Shown: positions 1 to 8,098, counted from the first letter of the stretch. The stretch is DNA of 48,805 bases from Verrucomicrobiota bacterium (GCA_020630975.1 JAHDID010000018.1:1-48805), one strand, 5' to 3'. The notes: generated from the sequence alone by a model not told the origin. Numbers and translations: made by a program.

Positions 1-119
1 GGAGAAGAGGAGAAGAGGAGAAGAGGAGAAGAGGAGAAGAGGAGAAGAGGAGAAGAGGAGAAGAGGAGAAGAGGAGAAGAGGAGAAGAGGAGAAGAGGAG
101 AAGAGGAGAAGAGGAGAAG
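1..119. repeat. 8-bp polypurine tandem repeat (GGAGAAGA)n, cut by the window edge
   Basis: Fourteen perfect head-to-tail copies of GGAGAAGA and a fifteenth that differs at its last base (C at 120). The array starts at the first base, so its true length is unknown. One strand is all purine, a composition able to form triplex DNA. The unit length is not a multiple of three, so gain or loss of a copy would shift any reading frame across it. Read in frame 1 it gives a repeating Gly-Glu-Glu-Glu-Lys-Arg-Arg-Arg peptide that stays open into the following ORF. Confidence 0.97.
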
Positions 120-277
120 CCGGTGTTGGTTGAGCAGTTTGGTTCGAGAATGTGGTAGCGAACGTCAGAGAGTGGTTGCAGAGCCTATCCGCCACTTACC
201 ACTAGCACGAGGCTCCCTCCGATTGGGGAAAAACCTGTTCGACAAGAGGGCGAAGAAGCGCGAACCTTTGGTAGGAA

Positions 278-945
278 ATGGGCCAACAAACCGAAGACCA
301 GTCATGTGCGACAGTAGCCGAGTATCCCACTCAGGATCAGACTCAGCTACCTCCGGTGATCCCATTCTGCACCCCAGAAGAGGCGGAGGCGATCTACTCG
401 CAGCAGCGGCGGCTGTCGTGGGAGGAGAAAAAAGCTCAGATCGATCGGAGCCTTGGTCGCGCACAAGTTGGCAAATAGCCTGCGAGAAACAGGAGGCTAA
501 TTTACGGGCGTGGGCAACAAGAAAGGGGCTCTGGATCGATCTCACTGATTATGGTTAGATCCATAGAGGTCGCCGAGAGCATGATACCATCGGTGAGGAG
601 GGCGATGCTTGGATATTCAAAATCACCCAAGGTGCAGGCTATGGGCTAGTTCCAACTGATAGTGATGTCATCTCTGGCATGATCAGTTATTGGTTCGCGA
701 TCTTTCCGGCGACACCTGCTCAGTATTTCCAGCGTCTACTCCTCAGCAATCTTCTCCAGCCAGGTCTCAATAGTCTAGAAGGTTTTTGCGAATTGGATGG
801 CCGCTTTGTGATCGTCACCTCACAGCCATTTATCGTAGGTCGCAATGCGACTCTTCAGGAGATCAGGGCCTACATGAACCAGCGAGGCTTTGTCAAACTA
901 TGCGAAGACGGAACAAGTTTGAAAAGTTTACGATACAGATTATAG
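278..945 (+). pseudogene. Degraded ORF of unknown family (one frameshift, one stop)
   Basis: Two frames read like parts of one protein. From ATG 278 a 66-residue stretch (TPEEAEAIYSQQRR, then WEEKKAQID) runs in frame 2 to a stop at 476-478. Frame 1 then continues with LRAWATRKGLWIDLTDYG, is broken by TAG at 556-558, and resumes without a start as IHRGRREHDTIGEEGDAWIF to the stop near 945. Restoring the frame near 450-480 and reading through the TAG would give a protein of about 220 residues. The charged N-terminal helix and the REHD...DAWIFKIT pattern look protein-like, but I do not recognise the family. A sequencing error is possible, although two lesions favour decay. An in-frame translation also runs from the purine repeat up to 558, but its low-complexity content argues against it being the gene. 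Confidence 0.5.
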
Positions 946-1159
946 AAGCCCGTTCGAGCTACTAATTAAAACCCGTTCAACTTTGGCTATCTGATCTCAG
1001 CCACGCCTGAGAGTGCCGTTTCAGGGGCAATTGGTGAGGCAAAGAGATGATTGGTAATGATAATTATACTTGCTGAAAACAAGGGGTTATTATGAAAAAT
1101 ATCAAATAGGTGAAATTCAGAAGGCAGAATACATCCCCAAAGACTACGAAACTAAAATA

Positions 1160-1187
1160 TTGACATTACCTTATAATTGTGTATTTG
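1160..1187 (+). promoter_or_regulatory. Possible promoter of the island ATPase gene
   Basis: A perfect TTGACA at 1160-1165 is followed after 16 bases by TATTTG (1182-1187), 18 bases before the ATG at 1206. A perfect TATAAT also lies at 1172-1177 but has no good partner box. The sequence from about 960 to here is AT-rich and otherwise holds nothing I can identify. Confidence 0.35.
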
Positions 1188-1205
1188 TGAACAGTTTCTA
1201 TTAAA

Positions 1206-2498
1206 ATGATTGATCCTGAAATAGGTTTTACATCTGATGTCATCCGCGATCCTCGACGATTTGTTGGAAGGCAAGATTTGATCGAGAAATGTATCAGGTC
1301 AATCAATTCGAATGGTGGTTTAGTAGCAGTATATGGGAAGCGGGGAGTTGGGAAATCATCACTTCTTAGGCAGGTACAACAAATTGCACTGGGTGATTAC
1401 ACCCTAGCAAGCTCGTCTGGTTTAGATTCGATAGTCCCGAAGAGACCAAGGAAATTCCTTACAGTCTATTATCAATGCGATTCCATGATTAAGGGGGCCG
1501 AAGATCTGCTTTCACGTTTATGTAATGATCAAAATGACGAAGATGGCCTTCTTCGGCTCGTTCCGGACGATGGAAAGGAGTTAGTCGAGTTTACAAGGTC
1601 AAAAGAAGTAGGGGGAGGGACAGACTTAAAAGTGGTCCAGTGGGGTGTTAAAGGAGTTGAATCAAGTAAGTATGCAAAAACCGTGAGTGGCAATATAACT
1701 CAGACTTTCCGAAATTACCTTAATGCTATCGTCACTCATCAAGTCAAAAAGAAAATGAACCGCCACGGGTTGTTGATTCTTTTGGATGAGTTTGATACGA
1801 TTTCTGATAAATCTAACATTGGGTCATTAATTAAATCTCTTTCATCGGAAACTATTCGCTTCGGTATCTGCGGAATTGGTAGAGATATTTCGGATATTGT
1901 GGAAGATCATAATTCGGTTGAGCGAATGCTAGAACAGGGGAGTATAATAGTGAATCCGATGGGACTAGATCAATCACATGGAATCCTCGATAGGGCTGAA
2001 GAATTGTTTGGGGGAAAGATTGTTTTTTCAAATGAGGTAAAAGAAAAAATAGTAGAGTTTTCTGATGGTTATCCATACTTTATCCAGTTGTTTGGAAAAG
2101 AGTGTGTAATAACTGCCAATTCATTAGATGTAAAGCAAGTCGATCTACCAATACTTGAAAAGGTTTTTCAACGTGTTAGGAGTGGTCATGCGTTTCCTAC
2201 GCTTGAGAGCGCTTACCAGCGAGCGATTGGAGACTCTAGTGATCGCCAAATTCTTCTTCATTTATTAGCGGAACAAGATGAGGAAAAAACGTTCTTCTCT
2301 GAGGATGTAGGTCGCGTATACTTGAAAAATGTAAGGGGGGATGCTGAAGGATTTGAGGTAAAGTATCTCGACCAGATACTACCTCGGCTTGTTGATAAGA
2401 AATTTGGTCCAATTTTATTGAAAGTTGGTGAGAAGCAAGGCGTCTACGAATTTAATAATCCAGTGTTTCGTCTTTACTGCCGACTGCGGAATATCTAA
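1206..2498 (+). CDS. P-loop ATPase with C-terminal winged-helix-like region (AAA/STAND type)
   Basis: A 430-residue cytosolic ATPase. Walker A (GKRGVGKS) lies at residues 44-51, after an ORC/Cdc6-like lead-in (RRFVGRQDLIEKC). Walker B is LLILLDEFD near 189-197. The C-terminus (NNPVFRLYCRLRNI) resembles the helix that closes the winged-helix part of archaeal-type and STAND-like ATPases. Such proteins act as nucleotide switches in signalling or defence, but nothing shows what this one senses. It is convergent with the three-gene operon on the other strand, 21 bases from its end, and shares its low GC, so they may have arrived together. No effector domain is fused to it. Confidence 0.82.
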   Translation: MIDPEIGFTSDVIRDPRRFVGRQDLIEKCIRSINSNGGLVAVYGKRGVGKSSLLRQVQQIALGDYTLASSSGLDSIVPKRPRKFLTVYYQCDSMIKGAEDLLSRLCNDQNDEDGLLRLVPDDGKELVEFTRSKEVGGGTDLKVVQWGVKGVESSKYAKTVSGNITQTFRNYLNAIVTHQVKKKMNRHGLLILLDEFDTISDKSNIGSLIKSLSSETIRFGICGIGRDISDIVEDHNSVERMLEQGSIIVNPMGLDQSHGILDRAEELFGGKIVFSNEVKEKIVEFSDGYPYFIQLFGKECVITANSLDVKQVDLPILEKVFQRVRSGHAFPTLESAYQRAIGDSSDRQILLHLLAEQDEEKTFFSEDVGRVYLKNVRGDAEGFEVKYLDQILPRLVDKKFGPILLKVGEKQGVYEFNNPVFRLYCRLRNI

Positions 2499-2519
2499 TT
2501 CTTGCGGGAAATGACCTGT

Positions 2520-4382
2520 TTATGAGCCTTCGATCTTACCGTTATCTGTATGATTGGGAAGTTTAAAATATAAAGTGTCTATTCCGCTTCCTCTGTCATT
2601 TTCAAGGCATTCAATCTCTCGGTAACCACGGCGTGATAGAATATTAATATGGGAGATGTTAGTAGACCATGTTCTTGTTGCAACTCCTGTCGACTGGTTA
2701 CTCCTTGCAAGTTCTTCAACAAACTTATACAACTCGATAGCAATTCCTCTTCCTCTAGCGCCTCGTGTTACGCCTATAGTTGTTATGTAACAAACAGGGG
2801 TGTATTCGCCTTGCACTGGAAGGGTGTAGTTATAAATAAATGAGATGAAACCTAAAATAGCATCACTCTCAAGATTTCTGCAAACTACAATATTTTGCTC
2901 CTTAATCTTAACGAAATATTTTTGGGGGACAGCGTGCTTTCTGCCGCTATTATCAAAAGTAATAGTTGTGGAATCCCTGTATGATAGTGGGGGGATAAAT
3001 TCGTTATTGATCTCTAGTAAAATTTTCCAAATTTGTGTCTCATAGTGTTGGAGTGTTAATTCGTCTAATTCCTCAATTGAGAATTTCTTTGACTGGTTAA
3101 AAAAGATAGTTCCTCTTATGTTTTCCCAGAATTCTTTAGCAATGTGAGAGGCAATGACGTCGAGAATGTCAACTATTTTTTTTGATTGTGAGATTTTAGG
3201 ATGCTTACTAAGCATTGAAGAAACTTCAGACTCAAGGACTATAATTGTATTGTGATGACACTGTTCTTTAATGAAATTTCTTAGATTCTGAAGTTGGTGG
3301 TGTTTTACGATTGCTGTGCTCGTCTCGAGAAGAATTGCTTTCAACTGGGTTTCGAAATCATCATTCAGGGATAATATATCCGAAGGAGTCTCTAAGAACG
3401 AATATGGTCCTTTTTTGCCAACTAAGGTAGCTTTATTGGAGGAAATAACGTCAAAAGGTTCATAATCATCTTCGGTTATAAAGGTTTTTAATATAGCCGC
3501 TGAATTGACGTATCTGGCCCCATACATTTTGCAGGTACTCTCGATTTCACATTCAAGAAGTGGAGCCCAGTTGTTTGTAAAACAAATCACATTTGCACCT
3601 CGCTTGCACATGTCTATAAGTGCTTTAATTACCAAGTTTTTGATGGTAATCGCCCTGTTTTCGAAGTCTTGGGAAATACTTAAATGTGGGATAGATTCGA
3701 TGAGTATGGTTGGAAGCGGTGGGGGAAATTGTTCTGATGTGTGTGCTCTGGCTTCTTTATTAATAGCTTGATTAATTTTTTGCCATAGTAGAAGGCCCGC
3801 ATCAGAATCGCCACCTGTAATTATACCGATGACTTGTTCACGATATTTTCCGCAGTTATTATCGGCAGTAACGTCGGCGACTAATACATTGCCAAGACTT
3901 GAAACAATTTCGGGAACAGATAGTTCGACTCCGTACTGGTAATGACCTGCGTTGGTCATCATAGTAAATGGAGGTAAGAAAGATCTCACGGTTGTTTCAT
4001 CGAACAGCTGGAAGCAGGTATTAAAATTCGGTCCAAATGGGTTTATAAGACCTTTGCTTTCATGGTAGGTCTCGCTTCGTTTATACTCTGAATTTAAGAT
4101 TTGAGAAACTTTTATCCGGTCAATTCTTTGATTTCCTCTGCAATGGACTATTACATCTTGTCTTGTCTTCTCATTGTTAATTATGAATCCAACTTCGGAT
4201 TTGAGTTCGTCGAAAAGCGGAATTCCAATCCGGTTCATTCTTATTCGATTTGGCGCTGCTTCACTACATCTCACTACACCTATTCGGTTCTTTGATACTT
4301 GGTGCCAAATCTTATTTTTTTGGAGATATTGTATCTCCTTTATTACTGACTGCGGAATCTTATCTACATCTTGATCTCCCAT
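2520..4382 (-). CDS. Three-domain fusion: YbaK-like deacylase, Asp/Glu racemase-like, GNAT acetyltransferase
   Basis: A 620-residue protein. Residues 1-172 resemble the YbaK/ProX aminoacyl-tRNA deacylase domain: a PLFDELKSEVGF segment, an RGNQRID segment, INPFGP, LFDET and TNAGHYQYGVEL, ending in VLVADV. I cannot confidently place the family's catalytic lysine. Residues about 184-415 resemble aspartate/glutamate racemases (VIGIITGGDSDAG; ILIES; GANVICFTNN). The first signature cysteine reads Phe-Thr-Asn-Asn at 268-271 with a Cys one position early, and the second (usually Cys-Thr-Glu) reads Glu-Ser-Glu at 384-386, so normal two-cysteine racemisation seems unlikely. Residues about 460-605 are a GNAT domain with an acetyl-CoA loop (RGARGRGIA, 540-548). 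The start overlaps the asparaginase-like gene by 19 bases, implying coupled translation. Domain calls are from motif memory; the joint function is unknown. Confidence 0.72.
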   Translation of the reverse strand: MGDQDVDKIPQSVIKEIQYLQKNKIWHQVSKNRIGVVRCSEAAPNRIRMNRIGIPLFDELKSEVGFIINNEKTRQDVIVHCRGNQRIDRIKVSQILNSEYKRSETYHESKGLINPFGPNFNTCFQLFDETTVRSFLPPFTMMTNAGHYQYGVELSVPEIVSSLGNVLVADVTADNNCGKYREQVIGIITGGDSDAGLLLWQKINQAINKEARAHTSEQFPPPLPTILIESIPHLSISQDFENRAITIKNLVIKALIDMCKRGANVICFTNNWAPLLECEIESTCKMYGARYVNSAAILKTFITEDDYEPFDVISSNKATLVGKKGPYSFLETPSDILSLNDDFETQLKAILLETSTAIVKHHQLQNLRNFIKEQCHHNTIIVLESEVSSMLSKHPKISQSKKIVDILDVIASHIAKEFWENIRGTIFFNQSKKFSIEELDELTLQHYETQIWKILLEINNEFIPPLSYRDSTTITFDNSGRKHAVPQKYFVKIKEQNIVVCRNLESDAILGFISFIYNYTLPVQGEYTPVCYITTIGVTRGARGRGIAIELYKFVEELARSNQSTGVATRTWSTNISHINILSRRGYREIECLENDRGSGIDTLYFKLPNHTDNGKIEGS

Positions 4383-5524
4383 ATTTTGTTAACCTCTCCT
4401 CTAAGACTTGTTGTCATTTTCTCTTTTAGTTGTCGGTAATCAATATCCCCCTTTTCTTTGTCTGCTAGGAGCCAAGCTAATTTTGTGGTTATTGACTCGA
4501 TACTCATATCATAGGCGGGGATTGCTAGGTCTTCTTTCTTAAGCGCTACTCCCGGGTCATTGACTTGAAAGTTGCTGTTTCCATTCGGGGCCTGAGTCGT
4601 GATAATAATGGGGATTTCTCTATTTTTCAGGAACTCTAATCCCGGTTTTAAGTTCTTACTTGCGTCTCCGGCACCAAAAGCTCTAAGGATAAACCCTTTT
4701 ACGTCATGTTTATCGACAAGAGTTTTAAATATTTCAGGGTTCATTCCAGGGAATTCCGTCAGTGAAACAATTCGAGTGTCAAATTCATTTTTTATTATTA
4801 GGTCTTCCTGCTGTCGCGCAACCATGCTTTTCTTGCTTAGGAATGAGTTATGGCGAATTAAGTTTTCTTTGTTTATATCTATAATTCTTCCAATTCGTCC
4901 GATTTCTTCTGCACCGAAGGATTTAAAAGCATCATAGTCGAATTCGGTATCTTTTTTAACTCTTGTCCCTGTTATTATGTTGCTACCAAATACTGCGAGG
5001 ACACCCATAATATTGTATTCGCCACCATCAGGATCGTTGATCTTGATTGCGGATAACCGCAAAGCATTCTGAAGGTTCATGAGTGCATCGCTACCTGGCA
5101 TGCCGGCGGGGACTTGTGAGCCGGTGATTAATATGGGCTTTCCAAGGTTAATAAACGCAAAAGATAAGGCTGAACTTGTGTAACCCATAGTGTTGGTTCC
5201 ATGTGTTACTATGAAAGAGTCAAAGTTGTTGTATTGGTCGTATATTAATTGAGCTAATGCTTTCCAGTGGTAGGGAGTGATATCGGAGCTGTCTTCCTCG
5301 CATTCGCTTCCATCTTCATTCAGTAATGGTATGTGGTCTAGAATGACATCAATCGAATGAACGTCTCGAATTGATTTTTTTGTTTCCTCTAGAAGTTCGG
5401 AGAACTCATTCGAAGATTTTATAGTCTCTTTTTCGATGTTGGTTTTGGCGACAATTCCCGCTATTGTTCCTCCTGTAGATATTAACAGGACCTTTTTTGT
5501 TAGTAGGTTTTTATTGCTGTTCAT
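4364..5524 (-). CDS. L-asparaginase-family protein with altered Thr-Asp motif
   Basis: 386 residues, close to the usual asparaginase length plus a short tail. Family motifs seen: TGGTIA (17-22, nucleophile Thr), SSDITPYHW (79-87), THGTNTMGY (107-115), TGSQVPAGMPGSDAL (134-148) and Lys 190/191 in GTRVKKDTEFDYDAF. The second catalytic Thr is present, but the Asp that follows it in the family (HGTDTM) is Asn (codon AAC on the coding strand). In known enzymes this Asp works with the Lys in proton transfer, so activity may be low or altered. There is no signal peptide, so it should be cytosolic. It starts three bases after the TIR gene ends and overlaps the fusion gene by 19 bases: a middle gene of an operon. 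A true asparaginase or a ligand sensor are both possible. Confidence 0.88.
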   Translation of the reverse strand: MNSNKNLLTKKVLLISTGGTIAGIVAKTNIEKETIKSSNEFSELLEETKKSIRDVHSIDVILDHIPLLNEDGSECEEDSSDITPYHWKALAQLIYDQYNNFDSFIVTHGTNTMGYTSSALSFAFINLGKPILITGSQVPAGMPGSDALMNLQNALRLSAIKINDPDGGEYNIMGVLAVFGSNIITGTRVKKDTEFDYDAFKSFGAEEIGRIGRIIDINKENLIRHNSFLSKKSMVARQQEDLIIKNEFDTRIVSLTEFPGMNPEIFKTLVDKHDVKGFILRAFGAGDASKNLKPGLEFLKNREIPIIITTQAPNGNSNFQVNDPGVALKKEDLAIPAYDMSIESITTKLAWLLADKEKGDIDYRQLKEKMTTSLRGEVNKIWEIKM

Positions 5525-5527
5525 ATT

Positions 5528-6745
5528 CTAATTTTTGATAATTCTGAAGCCTAAGTCCTCGCTTGTGTAGTCGCAGCTTCGTTTTGTCCGTTGTTGAGGA
5601 TTCAGAAGATTGGTAGTGCTGAGGTAGCTTCCACCTTTGACTACCTTATTACTTTCAAGAGATAGAGTTGTTTTTTCCTGTGAGGGTTCTTTGGCGTCGA
5701 TTTTGTAGTCTGAAAAGCACCATTCCCATATGTTTCCGAGCATATCATAGTTGCCCATTTGGTCTGGCTTTTTTGTTCCCACAGGCCTTGAAGTATTTCC
5801 TGAGTTGATGCTGTACCATGCGAGCTCTCCTAGGGGTGTTGAGTTCTGGTGCAGGCCACTTGCGCAAGCGATTTCCCATTCAATCTCTGTTGGAAGTCTG
5901 TATCCGGTTGAATCAGGTGAGTAATGGATTCGATTTTCTCGTCGATGATATGGCCTCGTGAGGCCGTGACTTTCGGATAGCTTGTTACAGAATTCGACTG
6001 CGGTAATCCAAGTGATATTTGTTATCGGGTGATCTTCTTCTTTGGGGTCGTAGTTTATTTGGTTTCCCATTGTGTTATGGAATAGCCTTTTTGTAACTGC
6101 GGTCTTAGATATGCTGAATGAGGATGGCTGTTGAATTGACTGTTGTTCTGTCCTTATATTGTTGATCAATGCATGATAAGGTTCTATTTTTGTGAATGTA
6201 GGTACTAGGGAATCTTTTGGGATGGATTTTAAGCGAGCAGTTGTTGCGTTTTTCCTGCCTCGGCTTTCTATCAAGGTTTCTAATTCTTCCAAAATTCTGT
6301 CCTTGAAGTACTCCCATTGCACTGTTGGAGTTTTGTTAGGAACCGTTAAAAGTAGTTCAATCTGTTCTTTGAGTTCGGTGAGTTTATATTTGTTATTTAT
6401 TTCAAATGCAAGTGTGGTTGGGAAGGTTCCTTTGATTTCTTCGAATGTGAATGGGGGGATGATGATAGGGAACGTTTTGTGTGCTTTTACCCATGTTGCT
6501 CCCATCTCACATAGGCTGACAGGGCTTTTATAGAAGTTTTCCGAAAGTATTAAAATTACAATGGTTTCCTCCGATAGCCAGCTTTTAATTCTTTCGAGGA
6601 AGTCGTCTCCTAGTGGAACTCCGTATCCTTCTAGTGAAGAGCAAAAAATATTTTTTGAGGGAACGTTTATCTTTTCTAAGATTTTTACAATAATTTCCGC
6701 AAATTTCGAATCTTGGTGACTGTGACTTATGAACACCTTTTTCAT
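5528..6745 (-). CDS. TIR domain fused to FGE-sulfatase (C-type-lectin-fold) domain
   Basis: 405 residues. Residues 1-130 form a TIR domain: KVFISHSHQDSKFAE, a GVPLGDDF loop, then SPVSLCEMGATWV, whose Glu 80 matches the catalytic Glu of NAD-cleaving TIR proteins. A linker of about 80 residues leads to a formylglycine-generating-enzyme-type (SUMF1) domain at 218-405: HPITNITWITAVEFC, RLPTEIEWE, NYDMLGNIWEWC, KGGSY and LGFRI. True formylglycine generators carry a cysteine pair after the GGSW motif; here that stretch reads GGSYLSTTN and lacks it, so the domain is more likely a binding scaffold. The inferred role is a TIR NADase controlled by ligand recognition, as in bacterial immune systems. First gene of the operon. 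Confidence 0.87.
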   Translation of the reverse strand: MKKVFISHSHQDSKFAEIIVKILEKINVPSKNIFCSSLEGYGVPLGDDFLERIKSWLSEETIVILILSENFYKSPVSLCEMGATWVKAHKTFPIIIPPFTFEEIKGTFPTTLAFEINNKYKLTELKEQIELLLTVPNKTPTVQWEYFKDRILEELETLIESRGRKNATTARLKSIPKDSLVPTFTKIEPYHALINNIRTEQQSIQQPSSFSISKTAVTKRLFHNTMGNQINYDPKEEDHPITNITWITAVEFCNKLSESHGLTRPYHRRENRIHYSPDSTGYRLPTEIEWEIACASGLHQNSTPLGELAWYSINSGNTSRPVGTKKPDQMGNYDMLGNIWEWCFSDYKIDAKEPSQEKTTLSLESNKVVKGGSYLSTTNLLNPQQRTKRSCDYTSEDLGFRIIKN

Positions 6746-7039
6746 TTTTCTGTTAGTTTGACATTTGTTGGCCGTTTTTTTATTTAAGGTGGGATTTTTG
6801 TCAAGAATTTATAGGGTTAACTTTTAGCTGGGATTAGTGTTTGGGCGATGGTAGGTGATTTGTTTATCTTATCGTGCCGTAAGTCGTGTGGAATTGGTTA
6901 CAGGTGCCGTTTTGATTGGTGTGAATATTAGGGGAATTGTGATAGTGATTTGTTGTAAAAATATCTCGACACTTGTATGCAAGTTTTAATAGTTGGAAGG
7001 TTGAGGTGCCGCTGGCCCTTCAGGTTGGCTAGATTTATT
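6746..7039. promoter_or_regulatory. Divergent intergenic region with a likely - strand promoter
   Basis: This 294-base gap separates the TIR operon (-) from the sugar-binding lipoprotein gene (+). A TTGACA box reads on the - strand at 6804-6799, with an A/T-rich -10-like stretch about 16 bases downstream (TAAAAA, near 6782-6777), which could drive the TIR operon. A small inverted repeat, ACTTG-TATG-CAAGT, lies at 6971-6984 in front of the lipoprotein gene. I see no other gene here. The AT-rich composition ends at about 6975. Confidence 0.35.
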
Positions 7040-8014
7040 ATGAAAAGAGTCGTTCGAATCGTTGTAGAAAGCCTATCGGTACTGAGTTTGGCGTTTTTAG
7101 TCGGCTGCCAATCAGACATTGGCGGCGAGGCTAGTGCTAGCAAAGGTCGTATCGGCATGACTTGTATGGATCTGGGGAATCCTTTCTTTCAGCTGATCGC
7201 CAATGAGATGGAGACTGCGGCGGCTGAGCATGGTTATGAGGTGGTGGCGCTGAGTGGCGACAATGAGCCGAGCCTGCAGAATAGTCAGCTCAATGATTTT
7301 GTGGCACAGGGTTACGATGCGATTTTTCTGAATCCAGTCGACTCGGTGTCCTCCGCGCAAGGGGTGAAGAAGGCCTACGAGGCGGGGATACCCGTGTTTA
7401 CCTTCGATGTGCAAATCTCTGATCCTGAGGCGAAGAAGCTGGTAGCTGCTCACATCGGCAGTGATAACTACCAGGGCGGACGCCTGGCGGCGAAGAGTAT
7501 GATGGAGGCGATTGGGAATCAGGGTGAAGTGGCGATTATTTCCTTGCCCGAGGCCTCTTCCTGCATCCTGCGGGTCAATGGGTTTAAGGATGAACTGAAA
7601 GAGGCTGGCAGTGCGATCAAGATCGTGACCGAGCTATCGGGAAAGGGGCGTCGAGACGAGGGCTTCAAAGTGGCGACTGATATTTTGCAGGCTCACCCAG
7701 ATATCTCTGGGATCTTTGCCATCAACGATCCTAGCGGCTTGGGGGCCCATGCAGCTGTGCAAAAGGCTAGCAAGACCGATCAGATCACGATCGTAGCCTT
7801 TGATGCTTCGCCAGCTGGTAAACAGGGAGTGTTTGAGAAGAAGCTCTATGATACTCCGCAGCAGTTTCCCAAGCAGATGGCCAAGGGGACAGTCTCGGCC
7901 TTTGTGCGCTATCAGGATGGGGCTGAGATCGAGAAAAAGCATTTCATCCCATGCGCGCACTATAAGCATGCTGATTCGATCGACGACGAGGCGCGGATCA
8001 ATCAGACGTGGTAG
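7040..8014 (+). CDS. Periplasmic sugar-binding lipoprotein (RbsB-like)
   Basis: From ATG 7040 the protein has 324 residues. An open frame extends 21 codons upstream, but this start puts a lipoprotein signal at the N-terminus (MKRVVRIVV, then LAFLVGC with the lipobox Cys). The body is a type I periplasmic-binding fold: RIGMTCMDLGNPFFQ, IFLNPVDS, a VFTFDVQISDPEAKKLVAAHIGSDN segment, AINDPSGLGA and IVAFDASP, typical of ribose/galactose-type ABC solute receptors. No ATPase or permease for sugar import lies next to it, so its transporter partner is elsewhere or it serves as a receptor for sensing. High GC, unlike the island to its left. Confidence 0.85.
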   Translation: MKRVVRIVVESLSVLSLAFLVGCQSDIGGEASASKGRIGMTCMDLGNPFFQLIANEMETAAAEHGYEVVALSGDNEPSLQNSQLNDFVAQGYDAIFLNPVDSVSSAQGVKKAYEAGIPVFTFDVQISDPEAKKLVAAHIGSDNYQGGRLAAKSMMEAIGNQGEVAIISLPEASSCILRVNGFKDELKEAGSAIKIVTELSGKGRRDEGFKVATDILQAHPDISGIFAINDPSGLGAHAAVQKASKTDQITIVAFDASPAGKQGVFEKKLYDTPQQFPKQMAKGTVSAFVRYQDGAEIEKKHFIPCAHYKHADSIDDEARINQTW

Positions 8015-8016
8015 CT

Positions 8017-8094
8017 GGGAGCGCCGACGTCCCCGTCGGCTTCGATGGTATTGGGTAAGGCTTGGTGAAAGCCGACGAGGACGTCGGCGCTCCC
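8017..8094. repeat. Long palindromic intergenic element (family B, copy 1)
   Basis: Two arms of 26 bases (8017-8042 and 8069-8094) are inverted copies with one mismatch; the core is GCCGACGTCC / GGACGTCGGC. It sits between the 3' ends of the lipoprotein gene and the cca gene, so it could act as a two-way terminator. There is no T tract. A related element lies at 27698-27771. Confidence 0.85.
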
Positions 8095-8098
8095 GGGG

